A stretch of DNA of 18,831 bases. Origin: an uncultured Actinomycetes bacterium. GTDB lineage: Bacteria; Actinomycetota; Actinomycetes; Nanopelagicales; Nanopelagicaceae. The stretch is taken from NCBI GenBank assembly GCA_903845465.1, contig CAIMXQ010000067.1, positions 1 through 18,831 of the forward strand, written 5' to 3'. Below, in pieces: positions 1 through 8,159 of this stretch. Position 1 is the stretch's first letter. Each line of letters starts with the position of its first letter. Under the pieces are notes generated by a model that was not told the DNA's origin, did no database searches, and was given only the letters and a program-made list of their open reading frames with translations. The translations under genes were made by a program, and so were the position numbers.

Positions 1-412
1 ACATCATGATGGGAAGAGTTGTGGCTGCAGCAACTGCGCGAAAGTGCGCCTCGATGCCTGCCTGTGGTGGTTTGTTGTAATAAGGAGTGACGACCAAAAG
101 GCCATCTGCTCCAGCTTGTTCAGAACGCTTTGCTTGTTCGACTGTGTAGGCAGTTTCGTTATCACCTGCACCAGAGAGAACCTGAATCTTTGTACCAACG
201 ACTTTCTTTACAACTTTAATGATCTCGAGTTTCTCAGAAGATTTTGTAGTGGGAGCCTCGCCTGTAGTTCCATTGACAGCGATTCCATCATGGCCATTTT
301 CTACAAGATGTTGTGCGAGCTTTTCTACGCCAGCCCAATCGATAGCTCCATCCTTATCAAAAGGGGTCACCATTGCGGTGAGTAGTCGTCCGAAAGGCGC
401 CTGCGTATTCAT
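1..412 (-). CDS. dapA: 4-hydroxy-tetrahydrodipicolinate synthase, N-terminal part (cut by window edge)
   Basis: DapA condenses pyruvate with aspartate semialdehyde in the cytoplasm, the first committed step to diaminopimelate and lysine. Only 137 codons from the ATG at 412 are present; the C-terminal half, including the Schiff-base lysine, lies beyond base 1. Visible family signatures are NGTTGE (residues 47-52), whose threonines bind the pyruvate carboxylate, and VVTPYYNKP (107-115), with the tyrosine that reaches the neighbouring active site. The ATG at 412 is chosen because the upstream ATG at 421 is followed at once by a stop, and AGGA lies about 9 nt upstream. The gene starts 16 nt after thyX in the same direction, the thyX-dapA order usual in Actinobacteria. 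Identification is confident; the gene looks intact as far as it can be read. Confidence 0.95.
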   Translation of the reverse strand, partial: MNTQAPFGRLLTAMVTPFDKDGAIDWAGVEKLAQHLVENGHDGIAVNGTTGEAPTTKSSEKLEIIKVVKKVVGTKIQVLSGAGDNETAYTVEQAKRSEQAGADGLLVVTPYYNKPPQAGIEAHFRAVAAATTLPIMM

Positions 413-428
413 CGGGGCATCCTATCGC

Positions 429-1148
429 TTATGGCGCAATACGACCAGATTTTTCAAATGCCCCGTATGTCAGCGGCATTAATTTAGCGAATTCGGCTTC
501 CATCTTTTCTGCAACCATCTCAATTTCACGTTGCGGATAGCTTGGGAAATGTGAACCCTCGCGCGCTGTGCGAAGTGATAGGAAATTCATAAGTGCACGC
601 GCATTCATAGTGACATACATCGATGAATATGTTGCAACTGGCAATACAGCACGGGCAACTTCACGTGCGACACCAGCCTCTAGCATCTTCTGATAAGAAT
701 CATAGGCAACGATGTAAGCCTCTTTCATCGCTGTGACTGTTATGTCAAATTGTTCTGGAGTGCCATCAACGAATGTATATGCACCTGTCTTACCGACCTG
801 AATTAATTTACGTTCCTTTGATGGAATGTAGAAAACAGGTTTGAGTTCTCGATAGCGTCCAGATTCCTCGTTATATGAAGCGATCCGATGGCGCATAAAT
901 TCACGGAATACAAAGATTGGTGCAGAGATAAAAAATGTCATAGAGGTATGTTCAAAGGGTGAGCCATGACGTTCGCGAGCAAGGTAGTTGATCAACCCTG
1001 CCGAACGTGCTGGATCTTCACCGATTTCATCCATCGATTGTTCACCGGCAGTAGATACGCGCGCTGCCCAAATTACATCTGCATCGCTAGCACTTGCCTT
1101 GATGAGTTCTACAGATACATCGTCTCTAAAAATAATCGTCTCAGACAT
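429..1148 (-). CDS. thyX: FAD-dependent thymidylate synthase ThyX
   Basis: ThyX makes dTMP from dUMP using methylene-tetrahydrofolate, FAD and NADPH, replacing the unrelated ThyA. The 239-residue product has the defining signature RHRIASYNEESGRY at residues 86-99 (RHRxxSxNExSxR type) and a conserved HGSPFEH block at 61-67. Its length is normal for the family. The start at 1148 has no Shine-Dalgarno sequence. Instead a TACGGT hexamer (minus strand, bases 1160-1155) ends 6 nt before the ATG, as expected for a leaderless mRNA. The gene precedes dapA; in many actinobacteria dapB lies directly upstream, but here azlC and azlD intervene. It links the window to ribF, which supplies the flavin cofactor, though that is only a shared-pathway observation. 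Confidence 0.97.
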   Translation of the reverse strand: MSETIIFRDDVSVELIKASASDADVIWAARVSTAGEQSMDEIGEDPARSAGLINYLARERHGSPFEHTSMTFFISAPIFVFREFMRHRIASYNEESGRYRELKPVFYIPSKERKLIQVGKTGAYTFVDGTPEQFDITVTAMKEAYIVAYDSYQKMLEAGVAREVARAVLPVATYSSMYVTMNARALMNFLSLRTAREGSHFPSYPQREIEMVAEKMEAEFAKLMPLTYGAFEKSGRIAP

Positions 1149-1208
1149 GTCCGCACCGTATCTTTCAACCCCCCTCCGCTCGCTGGATATCTAGGGCACA
1201 ATGGCCGC
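1149..1208. promoter_or_regulatory. Divergent promoter region thyX / azlC
   Basis: Sixty bases separate the thyX ATG from the chosen azlC start. On the minus strand TACGGT (1160-1155) stands 6 nt before the thyX ATG. On the plus strand TATCTT (1159-1164) and, further down, TATCTA (1188-1193) or TAGGGC (1192-1197) are possible -10 boxes for azlC. No good -35 element is seen for either direction. The minus-strand box is the more convincing because its spacing fits a leaderless start. The boxes are read by eye. Confidence 0.45.
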
Positions 1209-1877
1209 GTGTCCAGAGTGAACCGCGCCACCGCAACGCAGAGTTTGAGCGTCTCCTTTGCAGTTGGGCTCTACGGGATCGCATTTGGAGCTGCCGGAAT
1301 AGCAGCAGGATTCTCAATCCTTCAAACTTGTCTACTCTCATTGCTGACCTTTTCTGGTGCTTCGCAATTTGCAGTTGTCGGTGTAATGGGAGCTGGTGGT
1401 ACAGCTCTTTCTGGAATTGCAACTGCATCGCTTCTTGGAATACGTAACACTCTCTATGGCTTGCGCATGGCCCCCATTCTAAAAGTTCGTGGCTTAAAGA
1501 AAGTGATCGCGGCTCAAGTAACTATTGATGAATCAACCGGTGTTGCAATTGGTCAAGAAGCGCTGGGCATCGAAGCGATGCGACATGGTTTCTGGCTTAC
1601 AGGTTTTGGTGTTTACATTCTGTGGAATTTCTTCACTCTACTTGGAGCGCTCGGGGCGCAGGCAATGGGAAACCCATCTGCATGGGGACTCGATGCCGCT
1701 GTACCTGCCGCATTTTTGGGGCTTGTCTGGCCAAGACTCTTAGGTAAATTTGAAAGGGCGCTCGCAGTTAGCTCAGTGATCTGCGCAATTGTCCTAAGTC
1801 CATATATCGCAGCGGGACTTCCAATCATTCTCACCGCACTACTGGCGGTTATCTTTGGCTGGAAGGTACGTCGATGA
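1209..1877 (+). CDS. azlC: AzlC-family branched-chain amino acid exporter, large subunit
   Basis: AzlC with the small subunit AzlD forms the LIV-E type exporter of leucine, isoleucine, valine and analogues in the inner membrane. From the GTG at 1209 the protein has 222 residues, close to the usual 220-240. It carries the family block FSGASQFAVVGVMGAGG (48-64) and a LLGIRNTLYGL segment (75-85) matching the family's N-R-x-x-x-Y region, with several hydrophobic spans including a C-terminal pair (about 183-218). The open frame extends upstream to 966 but that part is antisense to thyX and unlike AzlC, so it is not used. GTG at 1218 is an alternative start; neither has a strong Shine-Dalgarno sequence. 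The stop overlaps azlD by 4 nt, showing coupling. Family assignment is firm; substrate is inferred. Confidence 0.88.
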   Translation: MSRVNRATATQSLSVSFAVGLYGIAFGAAGIAAGFSILQTCLLSLLTFSGASQFAVVGVMGAGGTALSGIATASLLGIRNTLYGLRMAPILKVRGLKKVIAAQVTIDESTGVAIGQEALGIEAMRHGFWLTGFGVYILWNFFTLLGALGAQAMGNPSAWGLDAAVPAAFLGLVWPRLLGKFERALAVSSVICAIVLSPYIAAGLPIILTALLAVIFGWKVRR

Positions 1878-2182
1878 GCCAACTATGGATTGGAGTTATC
1901 GGATCAAGCGTTGCGCTATTTATTCTCCGCTATTTTGGTTATCTAGTTCCTGAGAAATACTTAACTAACCCACGAATGTTACGAATCAATACCTTAATTC
2001 CCATCGCACTTTTAAGCGCCTTAGTCGGAGTGCAGACTATTACCGATAAAGGAAAATGGGTTATTGATCAGCGTTTGGCAGGAGTTCTGGTCGCACTCAT
2101 TGCACTTCGCTTCAAGGCGCCGTACTTCGTTGTTGTTATCTCGGCGGCAGTTACTTCAGCGCTGATTTATAGATTTAAATAA
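1874..2182 (+). CDS. azlD: AzlD-family branched-chain amino acid exporter, small subunit
   Basis: This 102-residue, very hydrophobic protein has the size and pattern of AzlD/YgaH proteins: an N-terminal membrane segment (about 4-22), a short loop with LRYFGYLVPEKYL, a second hydrophobic stretch (about 40-52) and a C-terminal region rich in Val, Ile and Ala (about 70-98). The RYFGYLVP element matches the family's conserved R-x-x-P-F-like region loosely. The ATG overlaps the azlC stop as ATGA, the classical arrangement for this pair. The gene ends 8 nt from the end of the convergent mycoredoxin-like gene. Function as the partner of AzlC is inferred from size, membrane character and coupling. 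Confidence 0.85.
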   Translation: MSQLWIGVIGSSVALFILRYFGYLVPEKYLTNPRMLRINTLIPIALLSALVGVQTITDKGKWVIDQRLAGVLVALIALRFKAPYFVVVISAAVTSALIYRFK

Positions 2183-2224
2183 GTCGCTTATTAAATGAGG
2201 CCAAGGGAAGTTAACTTCGCCTTG
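2178..2224. terminator. Possible bidirectional terminator between convergent azlD and mycoredoxin-like gene
   Basis: Two small hairpins lie at the convergent gene ends. AATAAG-TCG-CTTATT (2178-2192) spans both stop codons. CAAGGGAAG-TTAA-CTTCGCCTTG (2202-2224) has a 9-bp stem with a 1-nt bulge and lies in the last codons of the minus-strand gene. Flanking DNA is A/T-rich but there is no long T-run on either strand, so strength is doubtful. The convergent layout with only 8 nt between stops is the main reason to propose a terminator. Confidence 0.35.
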
Positions 2225-2448
2225 AGATCATTATCTGAAGGTTCTGTCAGATGTGTTCCATCAGAGAAGACCAAGACTGGAATAGATTTTGCTCCACCAT
2301 TGATCTCTTGCACCTTTGCAGCCGCAGATTCGTCAACCTCAACATCGATGTGATTGACCTGAATATCAAGCTCTTCGAGTAGACGCCTTGAGCGACGGCA
2401 ATCTCCGCACCAATCAGCGCCGTACATTGTGATATCTACGTGTGCCAT
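2191..2448 (-). CDS. Mycoredoxin/glutaredoxin-like thiol-disulfide oxidoreductase
   Basis: An 85-residue thioredoxin-fold protein with the active site WCGDC (Cys14 and Cys17) near the N terminus and the cis-proline motif SIPVLVF (Pro57). The C-terminal half, with NGGAKSIPVLVFSDG and LTEPS, resembles actinobacterial mycoredoxin-1, whose active site is usually CGYC. Mycoredoxins reduce protein-mycothiol mixed disulfides in the cytoplasm. That role is inferred; the sequence shows only the fold and motif. The start at 2448 has a strong GGAGGAAGAG Shine-Dalgarno sequence. The gene begins 15 nt after the dapB stop, so it probably shares that transcript. It could instead act with another thiol; CGDC in place of CGYC leaves this open. 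Confidence 0.85.
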   Translation of the reverse strand: MAHVDITMYGADWCGDCRRSRRLLEELDIQVNHIDVEVDESAAAKVQEINGGAKSIPVLVFSDGTHLTEPSDNDLKAKLTSLGLI

Positions 2449-2463
2449 GAACTCTTCCTCCAG

Positions 2464-3198
2464 CTAGATAAAGTTTTCAAGGCCGAAAGTCAGCCCTGGA
2501 TGAGATACAACCTGACGAACGCCAAGAAGTACTCCTGGCATAAAACCTACTCGGTCGATTGAATCGTGGCGAATTGAAAGTGTTTCACCGATTCCACCAA
2601 GTAACACCTCTTGATGCGCAACAAGACCACGAAGTCGCACTGAGTGAACTGGAATATCCCCCACTTTTGCACCACGCGCACCATCTTGTGCAGTCGTTGT
2701 CGCATCTGGCATTGGAGCAAGGCCTGCCTCTTTGCGAGCCTTTGACATGAGCTCTGCTGTACGCGAAGCGGTGCCAGATGGCGCATCAACTTTATTGGGA
2801 TGATGTAGTTCAATGATTTCTGCTGATTCAAAGTATTTAGCTGCCTTAGTTGCAAACTCCATCATCAATACCGCACCGATTGCAAAATTAGGTGCGATGA
2901 GAACGCCTGATTTAGATGAGGCAAGGAGTGATTTGATTTTTGCAATACGTGCATCATCGAAGCCGGTAGTGCCGATGACTGCATGAATATTATGAGTAAT
3001 CAGAAATTCAAGGTTGGCCATGACTGAATCTGGTGTTGTGAAATCAACAACTACCTGTGCGCCATTGCCGAGCAAGGCATCGAGTGAATCTCCAAGATCT
3101 AGGGCAGCGACGAGTTCGAGATCTGGTGCATCAGTAATAGCTTGAACTACCTCTGACCCCATGCGACCGCGTGCACCAAGTACGCCAACTTTGATCAT
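2464..3198 (-). CDS. dapB: 4-hydroxy-tetrahydrodipicolinate reductase
   Basis: DapB reduces the DapA product with NAD(P)H on the way to diaminopimelate and lysine. The 244-residue protein starts with the nucleotide-binding loop GARGRMG (8-14), then VDFTTPDSV (51-59) and GTTGF (76-80). It has the substrate and catalytic motif HHPNKVDAPSGTA (132-144), with the catalytic histidine pair and Lys136. Length and order of motifs are typical. The ATG overlaps the stop of the upstream M16 peptidase as ATGA (3198-3195), so translation is probably coupled. The next gene in the pathway, dapA, lies about 2 kb on, beyond the mycoredoxin gene, the inserted azlC-azlD and thyX. Confidence 0.97.
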   Translation of the reverse strand: MIKVGVLGARGRMGSEVVQAITDAPDLELVAALDLGDSLDALLGNGAQVVVDFTTPDSVMANLEFLITHNIHAVIGTTGFDDARIAKIKSLLASSKSGVLIAPNFAIGAVLMMEFATKAAKYFESAEIIELHHPNKVDAPSGTASRTAELMSKARKEAGLAPMPDATTTAQDGARGAKVGDIPVHSVRLRGLVAHQEVLLGGIGETLSIRHDSIDRVGFMPGVLLGVRQVVSHPGLTFGLENFI

Positions 3199-4472
3199 TT
3201 CTGAAGCACCTTTTCGAATTTGGACTCATTCTTAAATGGACCTACAAGAGCAAGGGTAGGCGTTTTGACCAAGAACTCGCTGGCAATTTCGCGAATGTCT
3301 TCGGTGCTTACGCGTGCGATTGATTTAAGAATGTCATCAAAATCCATGACCTGGCCATAAACAATCTCGTTCTTGCCGATGCGACTCATGCGTGATCCTG
3401 AATCTTCCTGGCTCAGGACAAGGGAGCCACGAACTGCACCCTTAGCGCGTTCAATCTCTTCATGAGTCATTCCATTATCGGCAACATCTGATAGAACGCT
3501 TCGAATGATTTCAACTACTTCAATTGCCTTCGATGGATTACATCCCGCATAGAATCCAAGAACACCTGTGCCTGCAAATTGCTGAGCATAGGCATAGACC
3601 GAGTAGGCAAGTCCGCGCTTCTCCCGAATTTCTTGAAATAAACGTGAAGACATTCCACCACCGAGTGCCGCCGAGAGGACACCCATTGCAAAGCGACGAT
3701 CATCGGCGCGAGCTACGCCTTCCATGCCATAGAACATGTGTGCTTGTTCGCTCTTCTTATACATAACTCCAACAGATTGTTGCTTTGTGTTCTTGATAAG
3801 AGTATTCGGACGTACAACCGGGGCAGCAAGTACATCGAGGAAATTATCGCGTGATAGCGCTTCCTCAACCATTGCAACGACGCGCTTATGCTTAATATTT
3901 CCAGCAACAGCTACAACGAGATCCTGTGGCAGGTATTTCTTCTTATAGTAATTAAAGACGGTATTACGAGACATACCTTTGATAGATTCGACTGTCCCCA
4001 AAATCGGACGTCCTATCGGAGTATCTCCATAATAGGTATCGCTAAAGAAGTCATGCACAAGATCACTTGGATCGTCATCGCGCATTGCAATCTCTTCAAG
4101 AACTACCTTGCGCTCTGCATCAACATCCAGAGCGCTCACGATAGATGAGGTAATCAGATCGCTGACTACATTGATTGCCATCGGAAGATCTGTATCGATG
4201 ACACGGGCGTAGAAGCAGGTGTACTCCTTGGATGTAAATGCATTCATCTCGCCACCGACAGATTCGATAGAAGACGAAATCTCTAGCGCAGTTCGACTTG
4301 TGGTTCCTTTGAAGAGAAGGTGCTCTAAAAAGTGAGAAGCACCAGCAGTTGCCGGTGCTTCATCACGTGAACCTACATTGACCCAGATTCCCACAGCGGC
4401 GCTGCGTACTGACGGAACTTCTTCCGTAACAATGCGCAGGCCACTTGAGTGAACTGATCTCTTTACTGACAT
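3195..4472 (-). CDS. M16-family zinc metallopeptidase (PepR/YmxG-like)
   Basis: This 425-residue protein belongs to the insulinase/mitochondrial processing peptidase family. The inverted zinc motif HFLEH is at residues 47-51, and the third ligand is provided by the Glu pair in VVLEEIAM (Glu126/127), about 76 residues later as the family expects. The second M16 domain carries GGGMSSRLFQEIREKRGLAY (about 280-299), the Arg/Tyr substrate-binding region. Bacterial members of this single-chain type lie next to pnp or dapB in many Gram-positives; the physiological substrate is generally unknown. The start codon directly follows the pnp stop (TAAATG, no gap), and the stop overlaps dapB. Both active-site parts look intact, so an active peptidase is likely. 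Confidence 0.93.
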   Translation of the reverse strand: MSVKRSVHSSGLRIVTEEVPSVRSAAVGIWVNVGSRDEAPATAGASHFLEHLLFKGTTSRTALEISSSIESVGGEMNAFTSKEYTCFYARVIDTDLPMAINVVSDLITSSIVSALDVDAERKVVLEEIAMRDDDPSDLVHDFFSDTYYGDTPIGRPILGTVESIKGMSRNTVFNYYKKKYLPQDLVVAVAGNIKHKRVVAMVEEALSRDNFLDVLAAPVVRPNTLIKNTKQQSVGVMYKKSEQAHMFYGMEGVARADDRRFAMGVLSAALGGGMSSRLFQEIREKRGLAYSVYAYAQQFAGTGVLGFYAGCNPSKAIEVVEIIRSVLSDVADNGMTHEEIERAKGAVRGSLVLSQEDSGSRMSRIGKNEIVYGQVMDFDDILKSIARVSTEDIREIASEFLVKTPTLALVGPFKNESKFEKVLQK

Positions 4473-6674
<2,202 letters not shown>

Positions 6675-6844
6675 GGGTCCTCCTTTGATTCGTGTTTCTA
6701 TTCCAAGGAACGGTGAACGCACCTTGGAGCGGTAACTACACGCGAGGCGAAACAAATGAATCTTCGATCGAAGTTCACAGATGAAAACATCTGGAAACCA
6801 CTACCGAGGACCATTGTCCCCAGGCGTGTAATTAATTCTCTAAA
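6675..6844 (-). promoter_or_regulatory. rpsO-pnp spacer with four inverted repeats
   Basis: This 170-nt non-coding spacer holds, in transcript order, four hairpins. CTGGGGAC-AATG-GTCCTCGG is at 6823-6804 and includes two G-U pairs. The perfect CAGATG-TTTT-CATCTG is at 6793-6778. The palindrome CTTCGATCGAAG is at 6773-6762. TCCAAGG...CCTTGGA is at 6728-6702 and contains an alternative inner stem GGTG-CGTT-CACC. None is followed by a T-run, so a simple rpsO terminator is unlikely. In several bacteria, including Streptomyces, the rpsO-pnp spacer is cut by RNase III, and in E. coli that cutting underlies PNPase autocontrol; a similar role is inferred here. The pnp Shine-Dalgarno sequence lies at the end of the spacer. 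Confidence 0.5.
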
Positions 6845-7114
6845 TTAGCGGCGAATACCGAGCTTTTCGATAATTGCGCGATAACGATTGATATCTGTCT
6901 TTGCGAGGTACTGAAGAATTCGGCGACGCTGACCTACGAGCAACAAGAGACCACGACGGTTGTGGTGATCATGCGGGTTGGTCTTGAGGTGTGTTGTGAT
7001 GTCTTCGATTCGACGTGACAATAAAGCGACCTGAGCTTCAGGGCTTCCTGTATCAGTAGCTGATGTTCCGTACTTTGCAATGATTTCTTTCTTTACTTCT
7101 GGTGTTAATGACAT
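6845..7114 (-). CDS. rpsO: 30S ribosomal protein S15
   Basis: S15 is a primary binder of the 16S rRNA central domain and nucleates 30S platform assembly. The 89-residue product has the full family length and the RNA-binding stretches TGSPEAQVALLSRRI (22-36) and DHHNRRGLLLLVGQRRRILQYL (49-70). The ATG at 7114 follows an AAAAGGAAATAGA ribosome-binding region. It lies between ribF and pnp, the standard bacterial order. The 139-nt upstream region contains hairpins that could serve S15 feedback control, which is known in several phyla with differing RNA structures. The identification is certain. Confidence 0.98.
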   Translation of the reverse strand: MSLTPEVKKEIIAKYGTSATDTGSPEAQVALLSRRIEDITTHLKTNPHDHHNRRGLLLLVGQRRRILQYLAKTDINRYRAIIEKLGIRR

Positions 7115-7253
7115 TTCTATTTCCTTTTCATGTTAAGTACGTCAGTACTGTTCAAGAGGCTTCCCGGTTTGATTCACGGGAAATCACTTTCTCGTTGGAC
7201 AGGTGAAGTTTACCTGCGAGCTGTGGATAAGAGAAATTGAGGCTGAAACCGGC
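7115..7253 (-). promoter_or_regulatory. rpsO leader: candidate promoter, hairpins and possible S15-responsive element
   Basis: The ribF-rpsO gap holds three inverted repeats, in transcript order: CAGGT-AAACTTC-ACCTG (7216-7200), TTCCCG-TGAATCAAAC-CGGGAA (7182-7161) and AGTAC-TGAC-GTACT (7149-7136). The last ends about 10 nt before the AAGGA ribosome-binding site (7126-7122). TAAACT (7212-7207) fits a TANNNT -10 box and would give a leader of roughly 85 nt. Its -35 is poor. A stem next to the ribosome-binding site suits translational autocontrol by S15, but I cannot fold it or match it to a known S15 leader class, so function is inferred. Confidence 0.4.
7222..7230 (-). other. Consensus DnaA-box 9-mer
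   Basis: The minus strand reads TTATCCACA, an exact match to the canonical DnaA-box consensus, in the ribF-rpsO spacer. Only one copy was noticed in the window. Chance occurrence anywhere in 18.8 kb on both strands is not negligible (about one in seven for equal base use), but in this 139-nt gap it is rare. Function is unproven. Confidence 0.4.
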
Positions 7254-8141
7254 CTATTTCTCGGTGAGTTCGCGAGCTTTATCGCAATCTTTCTTCATCT
7301 GTTCAAGTAGTGGATCTAGGCCGTCAAATTTCAGTGTTGGACGAAGGTACCAACCGAATTCAATCGATGCATTTTTGTCATAGAGCTCGAGACCCTCTTG
7401 ATCGAGAGCATATGCCTCAACTTGCCTTCCACGAACGCCTTCAAATGTTGGATTTGTTCCGATTGAAATTGCGGCCGGCCAGAAATTGATTCCGACGGTG
7501 AGCCAGCCTGCATACACACCATCTGCAGGAATTGTCTGCCCATCAATATTTCCAAGATTTGCAGTGGGATACCCGATCTCACGTCCACGCTTTTCACCGT
7601 GAACGACTACTCCATCAAGACGATGTGGTCGTGATAAGAGTTCTCGAGCTTGCTCAACTTTTCCTTCAATGACAAGTGCGCGAATACGAGATGATGAAAT
7701 CACTTCGGTATCGCCCTTCAACTCTTGAACATCTACAGTGAAGTTGTGAGTCAAACCTGACTTAATAAGAGTATCCACATTTCCAGAAGCCTTATGCCCG
7801 TATGTGAAGTTCTTGCCAACTATGACTGTGCTTGCATGAAGTTGATTTACAAGAATCGTTTCCACAAAATCATCGGGTGACATAGCTGCGAATTTCTCAG
7901 TGAACTTCATGACCGCAACCTGGTCTGCATTATGAATCTTTAAGAGCTCAACGCGATCTACAAGTGTCGTAAGCATCGTTGGTGCTTTATCTGGAGCAAA
8001 GACTGTTGTGGGATGGGGATCGAAGGTGAGCGCAATAATGGAACGACCATCTGCAATTTCTTTTGCACGATTGAGCAGGAGCTGATGGCCCTTATGTACG
8101 CCATCAAAGACGCCGATTACGACGACGTTAGTTTCGCTCAT
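7254..8141 (-). CDS. ribF: Bifunctional riboflavin kinase / FMN adenylyltransferase
   Basis: RibF phosphorylates riboflavin to FMN and adenylates FMN to FAD. The N-terminal nucleotidyltransferase domain opens with GVFDGVHKGH (10-19), followed by TFDPHP (39-44), VIVGKNFTYG (107-116) and the SSSRIR element (149-154). The C-terminal kinase domain carries GREIGYPTANL (186-196), GVYAG (208-212), IGTNPTFEG (227-235) and a VEAY motif with the likely catalytic Glu242. The total of 295 residues is slightly short because only nine residues precede GVFDG, where many homologues have 15-20. No in-frame upstream start is evident, so this start stands. The gene starts 18 nt after truB in the same direction. 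Its product would feed flavin enzymes such as ThyX. Confidence 0.96.
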   Translation of the reverse strand: MSETNVVVIGVFDGVHKGHQLLLNRAKEIADGRSIIALTFDPHPTTVFAPDKAPTMLTTLVDRVELLKIHNADQVAVMKFTEKFAAMSPDDFVETILVNQLHASTVIVGKNFTYGHKASGNVDTLIKSGLTHNFTVDVQELKGDTEVISSSRIRALVIEGKVEQARELLSRPHRLDGVVVHGEKRGREIGYPTANLGNIDGQTIPADGVYAGWLTVGINFWPAAISIGTNPTFEGVRGRQVEAYALDQEGLELYDKNASIEFGWYLRPTLKFDGLDPLLEQMKKDCDKARELTEK

Positions 8142-8159
8142 ACCGCAATCTTGCCTTAC

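Noticed and set aside
966..1208. N-terminal extension of the azlC frame back to an ATG at 966
   Set aside because: The extra 81 residues lie antisense to thyX and show no AzlC similarity or membrane character. AzlC-like sequence begins just after 1209.
6675..6755. 27-residue upstream extension of pnp
   Set aside because: It runs through a hairpin-rich spacer, lacks PNPase similarity, and the ATG at 6674 has a near-perfect Shine-Dalgarno sequence.
6762..6773. Palindrome CTTCGATCGAAG as a regulator operator or recombination site
   Set aside because: It sits in a run of RNA hairpins in the transcribed rpsO-pnp spacer; no second copy or mobile gene was seen nearby.
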